Positions 36,552-45,493 of a stretch of DNA of 64,000 nucleotides are shown in pieces. The translations under genes and the position numbers were made by a program. The DNA lies in NCBI RefSeq assembly GCF_051201665.1, contig NZ_CP179210.1:62001-126000 (forward strand). Reading direction: 5' to 3'. The notes under the pieces are model-generated. The model did not search any database. It saw only the letters and a program-made list of their open reading frames with translations, and was not told the origin of the DNA. How positions within the stretch are numbered: the stretch's first letter is position 1; every line of letters begins with the position of its first letter. This DNA is from Psychrobium sp051201665. Its GTDB lineage: Bacteria > Pseudomonadota > Gammaproteobacteria > Enterobacterales > Psychrobiaceae.

Positions 36552-37751
36552 TTATTGGGCATGATTGTAATGCTTAATAATTTCAACTACTAGTTGTTTT
36601 GCTAATTCTTGTTTATCGGCCAAAGGTAAATCAAGTTTACCTTGTTTCCAATATAAAGTGAGGGCATTGTCATCACTGTTAAATCCTTGTCCTGCAATGC
36701 TGACATTATTAGCAGCTATCATGTCTAATTTTTTGCGAGTTAACTTTCCACGAGCATAGGTTTCAACGTCTTGGGTTTCCGCTGCAAAGCCGACACAAAA
36801 AGGGCGATTAGCTGTCAATGCGGAAACATCTGCCAGAATATCAGGGTTTTTAATCATGGTGACGGTCATATCGTCGTCATTTTTCTTAATTTTTTGATCG
36901 CTTACATTGCTCGGACGATAATCAGCGACTGCGGCACAAGCAATAAATATATCGTGGGATGGCGCTTGTGCCATTGCTTGCTCATGCATGTCACTTGCGC
37001 TCACTACATCTAAACGTTTTGTGTTATGCGGTGTTGCTAATGATACTGGCCCAGAAATTAGTGTCACATTCGCGCCAATCTGTTGTGCTGCTTGTGCAAT
37101 GGCAAAGCCCATTTTTCCTGAGCTATGATTGCTAATATATCTCACTGGATCAATGGCTTCTCTCGTTGGCCCTGCGGTAATTAGAATGTTTAAATCAAGT
37201 GATTTAGGCGTAAAGTGTGCTTGAATTAATTCAACGATTTGCATCGGTTCTAATAGGCGACCTTTACCTATATCACCACAAGCCTGCTCGCCACTTGCTG
37301 GTCCCCAAATATGCATTCCTATGTTACGTAAACTTGTAAGGTTTCTCTGTGTCGTTTTTGCTGCATACATTTGCTGGTTCATTGCTGGTACGATAGCGAT
37401 AGGGGCATCAGTGGCTAGACAAATAGTCGTTAGCAGATCATTCGCCATACCAGCATTTATTTTAGCAATAACATCCGCTGTCGCTGGAGCAATTACAACT
37501 AAATCAGCCCACTTAGCTAGCTCTATATGGCCCATAGAAGCTTCTGCTGCTGGATCGAGCAAGCTATCACTGACTGGATTACCGCTAACGGCTTGTAGGG
37601 TTAGCGGCGTAATGAATTCTTTGGCACCGCTGGTCATCACAACACGAACATCGCAATTTAGATCTTTTAAACGACGAACTATTTCTGGACATTTATAAGC
37701 GGCAATACCGCCTGTAATACCAAGGACAACTTTTTTATTTTCAAGTGTCAT
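36552..37751 (-). CDS. coaBC: Phosphopantothenoylcysteine decarboxylase/ligase CoaBC
   Basis: A 399-residue bifunctional enzyme of coenzyme A synthesis. The N-terminal flavoprotein domain (CoaC) shows GITGGIAAYKCPEIVRRL, IAPATADVIAKINAGMANDL, PAMNQQMY and ACGDIGKGRL. The C-terminal CoaB domain (from about 185) has ITAGPTREAIDPVRYISNHS, AAVADYRP and the lysine motif KIKKN. Together they convert phosphopantothenate to phosphopantetheine; coaD at 43762 encodes the next step. It is divergent from radC. Confidence 0.96.
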   Translation of the reverse strand: MTLENKKVVLGITGGIAAYKCPEIVRRLKDLNCDVRVVMTSGAKEFITPLTLQAVSGNPVSDSLLDPAAEASMGHIELAKWADLVVIAPATADVIAKINAGMANDLLTTICLATDAPIAIVPAMNQQMYAAKTTQRNLTSLRNIGMHIWGPASGEQACGDIGKGRLLEPMQIVELIQAHFTPKSLDLNILITAGPTREAIDPVRYISNHSSGKMGFAIAQAAQQIGANVTLISGPVSLATPHNTKRLDVVSASDMHEQAMAQAPSHDIFIACAAVADYRPSNVSDQKIKKNDDDMTVTMIKNPDILADVSALTANRPFCVGFAAETQDVETYARGKLTRKKLDMIAANNVSIAGQGFNSDDNALTLYWKQGKLDLPLADKQELAKQLVVEIIKHYNHAQ

Positions 37752-37912
37752 TAACTAAACCCTTGTGAACAGATGAACAATTTGTGGCATACGATAGCAT
37801 AAAGTCGGTGAGATTCGCGTAGTTGAGCCATAATTATTCCTTCGGTGCTTATTGAGTGAGGATATCGCCCTTAAGAGTGTGAGCAGAACTGTGAAATATT
37901 AGGGAGTGACAC

Positions 37913-38602
37913 ATGACTGAAAATCATTGTTCAATTAAAGAGTGGCCTATGCAAATGAGGCCACGAGAAAAGCTATTGCAGTATGGAGCTGATACATTAT
38001 CAGATAGTGAATTATTAGCTATTTTTTTACGAACAGGCGTTAAGGGGTGCTCGGCAGTTGAATTGGCTAACAAACTGTTGGTGAGTTTTGGCGATTTAAG
38101 TGCACTGTTATCAGCAACGCAACAGGATTTTTGTGCCCATGCTGGATTAGGGCCCGCAAAGTATGCACAGTTGACGGCAGTACTGGAAATGAGCGAGCGT
38201 TATCATCGTCATCAGCTTGAGCGTAATATTTCACTGACAAGCTCTAATGCAGTGGCACAATATTTATCACAGTTATTACGCCAACTTCCTTATGAGTGTT
38301 TTTATGTGCTGTACCTTGATACTCAACATCAACTAATTAGTTGTGATGAGCTGTTTAGAGGCACTATAAACTCGGCTAATGTGTATCCCAGAGAGATAGT
38401 TCGTGAAGTTATTAAGTATAATGCTGCGAGTGTCATTTTAAGTCACAACCATCCGTCAGGCATTGCGACACCAAGTGATGCCGATCGTCGTATAACCCAG
38501 CGAATTGTTGAGGCATTGGCGCTGATCGACGTCACGGTTTTAGATCATTTTATCATTGGCCAAAATGATCCTTATTCTTTTGCTGATCATGGTCTACTTT
38601 AA
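37913..38602 (+). CDS. radC: RadC family JAB-domain protein
   Basis: A 229-residue protein with an N-terminal helix-hairpin-helix region (DLSALLSATQQDFCAHAGLG) and a C-terminal JAMM/MPN metalloprotease-like domain with Glu in the first part and SHNHPSGIATPSDAD near the C-terminus. Role uncertain; the old DNA-repair assignment of RadC was withdrawn. Here it is the conserved neighbour of rpmB-rpmG and coaBC. Confidence 0.94.
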   Translation: MTENHCSIKEWPMQMRPREKLLQYGADTLSDSELLAIFLRTGVKGCSAVELANKLLVSFGDLSALLSATQQDFCAHAGLGPAKYAQLTAVLEMSERYHRHQLERNISLTSSNAVAQYLSQLLRQLPYECFYVLYLDTQHQLISCDELFRGTINSANVYPREIVREVIKYNAASVILSHNHPSGIATPSDADRRITQRIVEALALIDVTVLDHFIIGQNDPYSFADHGLL

Positions 38603-38812
38603 TTGTTTTTTTTCTGTTAGAATTGCCGCGTTTTTGAGAGCGACTCTCCTTTATTTCCTTAAAAGGAGTAAAAGTAGCCTCTTTTATGAACATCACTTGT
38701 ATCAGGCGTATGTTGTCATTGATTACATACGGCCCTCATTTGAGTCGCGAGCAAAGACCAGATGAGGCACATTTATAGCTCGAGCTAGTACAAATATTTT
38801 TGGAGGACATTC

Positions 38813-39049
38813 ATGTCTAAAGTATGCCAAGTAACTGGTAAAAAACCAGCAACAGGTAACAACGTATCGCACGCAAAAAACCATACGCGTCGTCGTTTTT
38901 TACCAAATCTTCACACTCACCGCTTTTGGGTTGAAAGTGAAAACCGTTTCGTTAAATTACGCCTTACTACTAAAGGTATGCGTATTATCGATAAGAAAGG
39001 TATTGACGTAGTATTAGCAGAGATGCGTACTCGTGGTGAAAAGGTTTAA
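38813..39049 (+). CDS. rpmB: 50S ribosomal protein L28
   Basis: A 78-residue ribosomal protein beginning MSKVCQVTGKKPATGNNVSH, then KNHTRRRFLPNLH and RFWVESENRFVKLRLT. Only one cysteine is present, so it is the zinc-free form. GGAGG sits just before the ATG. It leads rpmB-rpmG; the 210-bp gap after radC should hold its promoter (candidate -10 TAGAAT near 38618) and a CTCCTTT/AAAGGAG stem-loop at 38646-38668. Confidence 0.98.
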   Translation: MSKVCQVTGKKPATGNNVSHAKNHTRRRFLPNLHTHRFWVESENRFVKLRLTTKGMRIIDKKGIDVVLAEMRTRGEKV

Positions 39050-39059
39050 GGAATAGATT

Positions 39060-39212
39060 ATGCGCGATAAAATCAAATTAGTTTCAAGTGCAAGCAGCCA
39101 CTTTTACACAACTGACAAGAACAAACGTACTATGCCTGAGAAATTAGAGCTTAAAAAGTATGACCCAATTGTTCGCAAACACGTAATGTACAAAGAAGCT
39201 AAAATCAAATAA
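39060..39212 (+). CDS. rpmG: 50S ribosomal protein L33
   Basis: A 50-residue protein beginning MRDKIKLVSSASSHFYTTDK and ending YKEAKIK, recognised as L33. It has no CxxC pairs, so it is the zinc-independent form, matching L28. The start lies 10 bp after the rpmB stop codon, and a strong terminator follows. Confidence 0.98.
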   Translation: MRDKIKLVSSASSHFYTTDKNKRTMPEKLELKKYDPIVRKHVMYKEAKIK

Positions 39213-39238
39213 TTGATTTTTTCTTTATACAGTGTGAT

Positions 39239-39267
39239 AAAAACCCAGCTTCGGCTGGGTTTTTTTA
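39239..39267 (+). terminator. Rho-independent terminator after rpmG
   Basis: AAACCCAGC-TTCG-GCTGGGTTT, a perfect stem with a stable UUCG tetraloop followed by seven T. Confidence 0.95.
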
Positions 39268-39449
39268 TGCCCAAAATAAACGGTGAGCTTTTTATTCTCG
39301 GCAAAACCTGAGCATCCACATCCGGAATCGGGCGATGCAATAGATGGCAAGGAGCTGATCTGCACTTAATTAAATAAGTTGAACCGCAAACTATTTAATT
39401 TTTCTTATTTCACAGTAGACTAGTATCACTTTATTTTACGGAGACGGTT

Positions 39450-39911
39450 GTGGGTTTATCTCGAAAAGGTTGGAACAATGTTTTAATTTTTGCCTGTATG
39501 GGCATGATTATTTTATTTAATCTCATGAATGATAAGTTAGTGGCTAATGCTGAAGGAGAAGTTGTTAGCATCTTACCTGAGCAAAGCATGATTTTAACGC
39601 TTGAATATCCCCAGTTTTCTATTGAACGCCTTGGCACAAGCTGGCGCATAACCCCCAACGAGTCACTTGAGCAAGATAATGTTGCTCCCTTAATTGAAGC
39701 GTGGCTTAAGCTATCTGGTGAAGTGAGTGTCGCGACCAGTGAAGAAGAAGGCTTTCGAGTAACATTATGGCTTGCGGGAAAAGAGCATCCAACCAAGTTG
39801 TGGATCCAACCGCAAAGTCAGTTAGTGACAGACATCATCTCGCAAGATGTTTGGAAAATCACGCCACACCAACTATCTACCATTAACAAAGCGGTTGAAA
39901 ATAATGCCTGA
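39450..39911 (+). CDS. Uncharacterised single-span membrane protein upstream of mutM
   Basis: A 153-residue protein not recognised as a named family. Residues about 8-26 form one hydrophobic helix (VLIFACMGMIILFNLM), followed by an exported domain rich in beta-strand patterns (FSIERLGTSWRITP, FRVTLWLAGKE, TKLWIQPQSQLV). GTG start with GGAG 6 bp upstream. Its last codons overlap the mutM start by 8 bp in another frame, so the two are coupled. Context (mutM, LPS genes) does not reveal a job. Confidence 0.7.
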   Translation: MGLSRKGWNNVLIFACMGMIILFNLMNDKLVANAEGEVVSILPEQSMILTLEYPQFSIERLGTSWRITPNESLEQDNVAPLIEAWLKLSGEVSVATSEEEGFRVTLWLAGKEHPTKLWIQPQSQLVTDIISQDVWKITPHQLSTINKAVENNA

Positions 39912-40722
39912 GTTACCAGAAGTTGAAGTGAGTCGGTTAGGTGTTAGCCAGCATTTAAATGGTGAAGTCATTACCGATATTGTCATCAGAACCCCAAAGT
40001 TAAGATGGGATATTCCTAAAGCGGATTTGGCTAAACTTGTTGGCCAAAAGATAACGGCTATTTCTCGTCGTGCTAAGTATCTAATTATTGAAACTGTTAT
40101 TGGCCATATCATTATTCATTTAGGAATGTCGGGTAGTTTACGAGTGATCGATAGTACAACTGAGCTTAAAAAACATGATCATGTCGATGTCGCTGTTGGC
40201 AATAAAGTACTAAGACTTAATGATCCACGTCGGTTTGGCGCTGTGCTTTATGCTAATGAATCTGGTGAGCATAAGGTATTTGAGAAATTAGGCCCAGAGC
40301 CTTTAACTGATGCGTTTAGTGCACAGCATTTAATAGCTAAATGCTCAAAACGAAAAGCTGCCATTAAGCTAGTGATTATGGATAATCCTGTGGTGGTTGG
40401 TGTTGGTAATATTTACGCCAATGAAGCGTTATTTTTAACAGGTATTCATCCGTTAACACCTGCGAATCAGGTGTCAACCGCTAAATTAATTGCGCTAACA
40501 CAAACAATTAAAGATGTTTTAGCAGCCGCTATCAAACAAGGCGGAACTACTTTAAAAGATTTTAGTCAGACCGATGGTAAGCCAGGCTATTTCGCTCAAT
40601 CGTTATTTGTTTATGGCCGTGAAGGGGAAGCATGTTTGCGTTGTAAAACAATCTTGAAAGCCGTTAAAATAGGCCAAAGAGCTTCGACATATTGTAAAAA
40701 ATGTCAGCCTATTGATATGTAA
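39904..40722 (+). CDS. mutM: Formamidopyrimidine-DNA glycosylase (Fpg)
   Basis: A 272-residue base-excision repair enzyme removing 8-oxoguanine and formamidopyrimidines. The start is fixed by chemistry: after removal of Met, Pro2 is the nucleophile, followed by Glu3 (MPELPEVE), so the longer open frame from 39847 is rejected. Further features: Lys58-region (RRAKYLI), HLGMSGSLR, NPVVVGVGNIYANEALF, and a C-terminal zinc finger CLRC...CKKC. Its start overlaps the preceding membrane-protein gene by 8 bp. Confidence 0.97.
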   Translation: MPELPEVEVSRLGVSQHLNGEVITDIVIRTPKLRWDIPKADLAKLVGQKITAISRRAKYLIIETVIGHIIIHLGMSGSLRVIDSTTELKKHDHVDVAVGNKVLRLNDPRRFGAVLYANESGEHKVFEKLGPEPLTDAFSAQHLIAKCSKRKAAIKLVIMDNPVVVGVGNIYANEALFLTGIHPLTPANQVSTAKLIALTQTIKDVLAAAIKQGGTTLKDFSQTDGKPGYFAQSLFVYGREGEACLRCKTILKAVKIGQRASTYCKKCQPIDM

Positions 40723-40746
40723 TTTTACTACTGAATAGAGTCCATA

Positions 40747-41535
40747 ATGAGTAAATCACCAATAAGCGTGTTCATCGTTACTTTAAATGAAGAAAAGAAT
40801 ATAGAGCGTGCTTTGCGCAGTGTGAGTTTTGCCGATGAAGTAATTGTAGTTGATTCTGGTAGTAGTGATAATACTGTTGCTTTGGCGGAAAACATGGGGG
40901 CGAACGTAATTTTTAATGAGTGGCCTGGTTACGCAAAGCAGAAACAGTTTGCGATGCAGTTATGCAAACATGACTGGGTGTTAAATTTAGATGCAGATGA
41001 AGAAATTACTAATGAGCTCGCTCGTAAATATCAATCACTCGTCAATCAAGATAAATATGTAAGTGTGCGTTGTACGCGTGATGATTTGTTTATTGGGCAG
41101 AAAATGTCATCTTGGACAAAAAAGCCAAACAATAATCGATTGTATCGAAAGTCATTATCTAACTTTGATATTTCAAGATATGTTCATGAAAGCGCAGATG
41201 TTGATGGAAAAGAAATATTTATTAAAGAGTCTTTAACGCATTATGGATATGGTTCTATTGAAGTTTTAACTCATAAAAATAATCAATACTCTTCACTCAA
41301 AGCGCAAGAGAAGTTTTCAAAAAATAAGCCTTATTCTTTGATAAAATTAGTCACCATTTTTCCGCTTATTTTCATTAAAGAATACCTCTTTCAACGTAAA
41401 CTCTTTTCAGGTGTTCGCGGTTTTACATTATCCATTATGCTAGCGTACTACGCGTTTATTAAAGAAGCTAAATTGTATGAGTTACATCATATATCGACTC
41501 AAGAACATGATAAGAAAAATAAAGATGAATCCTAA
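40747..41535 (+). CDS. Family 2 glycosyltransferase, LPS core (WaaE/KdtX-like)
   Basis: A 262-residue cytoplasmic GT-A glycosyltransferase resembling WaaE/KdtX beta-1,4-glucosyltransferases of the inner LPS core. Motifs: SVFIVTLNEEKNIERALRS, VVDSGSSDNT, WVLNLDADEEIT (metal-binding DAD) and SRYVHES. The donor sugar cannot be read. It begins 24 bp after mutM and overlaps the next glycosyltransferase gene by 11 bp, so the two work as an operon adding core or surface sugars. Confidence 0.87.
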   Translation: MSKSPISVFIVTLNEEKNIERALRSVSFADEVIVVDSGSSDNTVALAENMGANVIFNEWPGYAKQKQFAMQLCKHDWVLNLDADEEITNELARKYQSLVNQDKYVSVRCTRDDLFIGQKMSSWTKKPNNNRLYRKSLSNFDISRYVHESADVDGKEIFIKESLTHYGYGSIEVLTHKNNQYSSLKAQEKFSKNKPYSLIKLVTIFPLIFIKEYLFQRKLFSGVRGFTLSIMLAYYAFIKEAKLYELHHISTQEHDKKNKDES

Positions 41536-42280
41536 ATTTAAAGTATTAGTTATTAACTTAGATTCTAGTGAAGACCGATTGCTCTCAATGGGTAATCAAC
41601 TTGCTGAATTGGGACTGGATTTTGAGCGAGTTGTCGGTGTTCGGGGCAGCGAGTTAAGTGAAGAAGAAAAATCAGCAGTATATGATCGACAAGTTAATAC
41701 TAAGAAATACTATAAATTACTCAATGATGGCGAGATAGGCTGCTATCTAAGTCATGTTAGGTGTTATGAGAAAATCGTAAGCGATCAACTAGATTTTGCG
41801 TTGATTTTAGAAGACGATGCTATTTTAACAACTGATATCGTTAAGTTTATTGATCAAATAGGTTGTTTAGAGAGGAGTTGGGATTACGTTAAATTATCTC
41901 ATGGGAGAAAACAAAAGGATATGCAGAACACCACTGTGTTAATAGATAACCTAGCGATTGGTAATACGGCTAAGTTACCTTCAACGACAACAGGGCAGTT
42001 TGTTTCTTTAAACGGTGCTAGCAAGCTTATCAAACATGCACTACCAGTTGCGAGGCCTATTGATATAGATATTCAATACTGGTTTGAAAAAGAATTAAAA
42101 TGCCTTGTTGTTAGGCCATTTCCTGTCTTAAATGGTGACTTTGGCAGTGAGATAAACGTTGTTGAAGATCGACGCCTAACGCAAAAAAGTCGGTGGCGTC
42201 GAATTCTTCAAAAAGTAAACTATGAATGGAATTTATTCCGCCATCGAAATAAAATTCCAAGCATTCCTAATAAACGATAA
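41525..42280 (+). CDS. Family 25 glycosyltransferase (LPS biosynthesis)
   Basis: A 251-residue GT25 protein: KVLVINLDSSEDRL, the conserved GEIGCYLSHVRCYEKIV, ALILEDDAIL (metal-binding acidic triad) and PIDIDIQYWFEK. GT25 enzymes add galactose or glucose to lipooligosaccharide cores in related bacteria. The frame opens at 41477; ATG at 41525, just before the conserved strand, is the most likely start and overlaps the upstream gene. It is convergent with the wzi-like gene. Confidence 0.85.
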   Translation: MNPKFKVLVINLDSSEDRLLSMGNQLAELGLDFERVVGVRGSELSEEEKSAVYDRQVNTKKYYKLLNDGEIGCYLSHVRCYEKIVSDQLDFALILEDDAILTTDIVKFIDQIGCLERSWDYVKLSHGRKQKDMQNTTVLIDNLAIGNTAKLPSTTTGQFVSLNGASKLIKHALPVARPIDIDIQYWFEKELKCLVVRPFPVLNGDFGSEINVVEDRRLTQKSRWRRILQKVNYEWNLFRHRNKIPSIPNKR

Positions 42281-42283
42281 TTT

Positions 42284-43765
42284 TTAATATCGTAAATCCC
42301 AAGACGAATAAACAGTAAACTCTGTTTGATTATCTTGGGTTAGAAAAGTCGAATATTCGCCTTGCACGCCAAGAGTGAGTAGCCCTTTTTTTATCGGCAT
42401 CTTGTATTCGAATTCAATTTGTTTCAATTCTTCAAATACTTCTGAAACTTGGTTGCCAATTTCAGGTAATGGAGAACGGTCAACGTTATCACTATTTAAT
42501 TTCGCAATAGTGAGTTTTGCGTGCCATTGGTGATGTTCATCTGTTTCTCCTATTGCTCCCAAACTCCAAGCTTTGGCATCGTTATCGAATGTAGAGCCAA
42601 TTGATCGTTTATGGTATCGATAGCCGGTTTTATAAGTGCCGTGTTCGTAATAACAATTTAAGGCTGTTGACGAACCACCAGCACAGCCAACTTGAGTATC
42701 AGTGTATTCAAGGTATAAGCGGGTACCGTTGAAAAAGGCACTTGAATCGAGTCCATAAACATAAGCTTTATCGACAGGTCGGTAATTTACTGCATCTTCC
42801 CCAACAGTCTGGGCATAAAAAGCAAATGGAACATCTAGAATAGTGTTGTGCCAGCGCAAATCGATGCCTGCTAATTGATTACCATATTTCGTGTGTAACG
42901 CAGAATCACACTCTGCTGCACCATTGGCACATTGCGGAGAACTACTTAGTGCATTCCAAAAGTTGGAGAGGCTATTGGACTGTCCTTGCCCTCCCCATTG
43001 AATAGACCAGTTAGCACCAATTTCAAGAGAATCAAACGGACGAATAGTCGCTCTAGTGCTCCATAATAATGCATCAGGAACAGTCCTGTTTGACTCCAAT
43101 TTAGCCATTTGAGCTGTGAACGACCAACGGCCTATCCAGCTTAATAGCGGTGTATCAAACGCTTCATTATTACTACGCGTTAGGCTGAGCGCTGGCAATG
43201 GACGGGCGTTATTTGTCATTAATAGACTAGATCCCCAACCAGGTCCCCACCACTGAGGGGGTGCACCGACTTTTAATATCCAATTTTCATATATAATTGC
43301 TGCGTAACTGTCATCAAATGTAAACTCTTGGCCACCTTCTGGAGCATGTCGTAATTGTGAACTGACTTTGAACGCCCAAAAATCACCTACCGTTTCCCGA
43401 CTTAACGTCAGCTTAGCTTTTTCTCGGTAACTATCACCAAACCCATGCAACCTTTTAGGGTTATTAGCCGCAGACAGCTTGAGTTGATTAGCAAATTTGT
43501 TAGCTTTAGACTTTTTGTAATAATGCATCACTTGCATATAACTATTACGTAGCTCTTTAGGCAAGTTATCGAGCTTTACTTGGTTAATATCTTCATTGAT
43601 CGCATCCCACATTAAGGGATAAGTAGTTACTGGCGATTTAATAATATTTGCATCAGATAGTCGCTGAATATGGTGCCGTAGATGTAAGTTTGTGGCATCA
43701 ACCCAAATTGAGGCAACGGCTGTATTACTTGATAATAACAATGCTGTTAACGCAAGGTATTTCAT
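42284..43765 (-). CDS. Capsule assembly Wzi-like outer-membrane protein
   Basis: A 493-residue exported protein: signal peptide to about residue 18 (ending AVAS), then an N-terminal periplasmic region with LRHHIQRLSDANII, and a beta-barrel-like remainder with aromatic strand ends, terminating in YSSWDLRY as outer-membrane barrels do. The segment VGAPPQWWGPGWGSSLLMTN is typical of the Wzi family, which anchors capsular polysaccharide. Its ATG overlaps the coaD stop codon (ATGA), so it is cotranscribed with coaD. Confidence 0.85.
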   Translation of the reverse strand: MKYLALTALLLSSNTAVASIWVDATNLHLRHHIQRLSDANIIKSPVTTYPLMWDAINEDINQVKLDNLPKELRNSYMQVMHYYKKSKANKFANQLKLSAANNPKRLHGFGDSYREKAKLTLSRETVGDFWAFKVSSQLRHAPEGGQEFTFDDSYAAIIYENWILKVGAPPQWWGPGWGSSLLMTNNARPLPALSLTRSNNEAFDTPLLSWIGRWSFTAQMAKLESNRTVPDALLWSTRATIRPFDSLEIGANWSIQWGGQGQSNSLSNFWNALSSSPQCANGAAECDSALHTKYGNQLAGIDLRWHNTILDVPFAFYAQTVGEDAVNYRPVDKAYVYGLDSSAFFNGTRLYLEYTDTQVGCAGGSSTALNCYYEHGTYKTGYRYHKRSIGSTFDNDAKAWSLGAIGETDEHHQWHAKLTIAKLNSDNVDRSPLPEIGNQVSEVFEELKQIEFEYKMPIKKGLLTLGVQGEYSTFLTQDNQTEFTVYSSWDLRY

Positions 43766-44247
43766 TTAACTTTTCCTTGTTGTGTTAGTGCTTTAGAAAC
43801 AATTTCAGGAACAAATTGACTGACATCGCCTTTATGCAGTGCGACATCCTTGACTAGTGTTGACGAAATGAAAGAATTTTGCTCTGCCGGCGTTAAGAAT
43901 ACACTTTCTAATTCTGGGTAGAGTCGTCGGTTCATATTTGCTAATTGGAATTCGTATTCAAAGTCAGAAACGGCGCGCAAACCTCTAATCAATACTTTTG
44001 CATTTTTTTCTTTTGCGAAATCTACAAGTAATCCAGAGAATCCAACAACTTCGATATTAGGGAGGTGTTGCGTGACTAATATGGCAAGTTCGACTCGTTG
44101 TTGTAAGTCAAACTTTGGATTTTTGCTTGGATTATTGGCTACGCCTACGATGACATGATCAAATAATTTAGACGCTCTTTCAATTAAATCTAAATGACCA
44201 TTAGTAATTGGGTCAAATGTACCTGGGTAAATTGCATTTACACGCAT
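43762..44247 (-). CDS. coaD: Phosphopantetheine adenylyltransferase
   Basis: A 161-residue enzyme that adenylylates 4'-phosphopantetheine to dephospho-CoA. Signatures: YPGTFDPITNGHLDLIERA (T/H-x-G-H nucleotidyltransferase motif), IRGLRAVSDFEYEFQLANMN and FISSTLVKDVALHKGDVSQ. Length is the family norm. The stop overlaps the wzi-like start by 4 bp. It lies near LPS genes as in E. coli, where coaD follows waaA. Confidence 0.97.
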   Translation of the reverse strand: MRVNAIYPGTFDPITNGHLDLIERASKLFDHVIVGVANNPSKNPKFDLQQRVELAILVTQHLPNIEVVGFSGLLVDFAKEKNAKVLIRGLRAVSDFEYEFQLANMNRRLYPELESVFLTPAEQNSFISSTLVKDVALHKGDVSQFVPEIVSKALTQQGKVK

Positions 44248-44331
44248 TCATTAATCCTTTCTATATAACTAGTAGTGTACTTTTATTAAACACATATTTG
44301 TAAGTACAATTATTGAAATCAGTTAGCTGAT

Positions 44332-45387
44332 TTAGTTAAGACATTTATCTAAAATAATAGTTTCAAACTTATCACGAACTGCTTTGACAGTGATGTCGTT
44401 CATTAGTTTTTCGCCTTTAGCGCGTTTTCCCCACTTAACAAGGTTTAATGGGCGCTGTTGCTGACTAACAATATGATGATCGTATACGCTGACCACATAT
44501 TCTCGCGAGAAATAAGGACCTGTTCGACCTGGATTGCTGTGAGCATATAAGCCAATCACATGCGTGCCCATAGCAACGGCCATATGAGCTGGACCAGTAT
44601 CCGGCGCCAAGACAATATCAGCATGCTTTACCATGCCCAATAGCTGCTTAAGACTTGTCTCGCCAATCATATTCTTAGGTGTTGATTTACAGTGACTGAT
44701 AATTTCTTCCCCCAAGCTTTTCTCCAGCTCGGTTGGGCCACCGCATAGAATCACATCCCAGCCTTTTTTGGCGGCGTGATCTGCAATGGCTGCATAACCT
44801 TCAGCATGCCAATTGCGTTCCGCTTTACTAGCTGCTGGGCTGATAACTAATGTTCGCTTGTCGTTTTTAAAGCGCGCTTTAGCCCATTCGTCATCTTCAC
44901 GTGGTAGCGGCATGTTCCATGTCGGTGTTGTATCAGTTACGCCGATAACTTCAGCAAATGCCATAAAACCATCGAGTACGTGAGCTTGATGCTGCTTAGC
45001 AATGCGGCGATTGACGAATAACCAGTGGCCTTCTTTGGCACGCACTTTGTCGAAACCGACTTTAAACTTTGCCTTAATACATAGGCTTGCAAGACTAGCG
45101 CGCAACGCCACTTGCATTTGCAGTAATACATCAAATTTTTGACCGTTAAGTGCTGCTTTTAAATCCTTGTAGCCTTGTCTACCAGCGCTTTTATCAAAAA
45201 TAACAAATTCAACGCCGGGTAAATCTTTCAGCAACATCGCTTCAACTTTACCGATTATCCAAGTGATTGTTGCTTCTGGCCATTTGCGCTGCATTGCCTG
45301 CACCGCCGCCACACAATTACACACATCGCCAATGGCCGATAGACGCAGAATGCAAATCGACTTTGGTGAATCACTAGGATATTTCAT
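44332..45387 (-). CDS. Family 9 glycosyltransferase (LPS heptosyltransferase-like)
   Basis: A 351-residue GT-B enzyme of the ADP-heptose:LPS heptosyltransferase family. Evidence: ICILRLSAIGDVCNCVAAVQ at the N-terminus, VGFDKVRAKEGHWLFVNRRI in the middle, VISPAASKAERNWHAEGYA, and the C-terminal nucleotide-sugar site VLAPDTGPAHMAVAMGTHVIGL. It probably transfers heptose to the Kdo of the inner core. Neighbouring kdkA (Kdo kinase) and waaA (Kdo transferase) act on the same part of LPS. Confidence 0.9.
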   Translation of the reverse strand: MKYPSDSPKSICILRLSAIGDVCNCVAAVQAMQRKWPEATITWIIGKVEAMLLKDLPGVEFVIFDKSAGRQGYKDLKAALNGQKFDVLLQMQVALRASLASLCIKAKFKVGFDKVRAKEGHWLFVNRRIAKQHQAHVLDGFMAFAEVIGVTDTTPTWNMPLPREDDEWAKARFKNDKRTLVISPAASKAERNWHAEGYAAIADHAAKKGWDVILCGGPTELEKSLGEEIISHCKSTPKNMIGETSLKQLLGMVKHADIVLAPDTGPAHMAVAMGTHVIGLYAHSNPGRTGPYFSREYVVSVYDHHIVSQQQRPLNLVKWGKRAKGEKLMNDITVKAVRDKFETIILDKCLN

Positions 45388-45493
45388 TAATTAACGCCTT
45401 AGAGAAAATTTGTCAGCAGTTTAACACGAATTTAGCCGTTGATTACCAGTAAGGCAGTGATAGAATTATCAAAAATATCAATAGGTCATTTCT

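Noticed and set aside
38646..38668. CTCCTTT/AAAGGAG stem-loop before rpmB as a terminator or ribosomal-protein leader
   Set aside because: Short stem, no T run, and no known L28 leader structure is recognised; mentioned only with rpmB.
39847..39903. Longer start for mutM
   Set aside because: Fpg requires Pro2 as its catalytic nucleophile after Met removal, which fixes the start at 39904.
42265..42292. ACGATA/TATCGT repeat between the GT25 and wzi-like genes as a terminator
   Set aside because: The stem is only 6 bp and AT-rich, and overlaps both gene ends; too weak to call.
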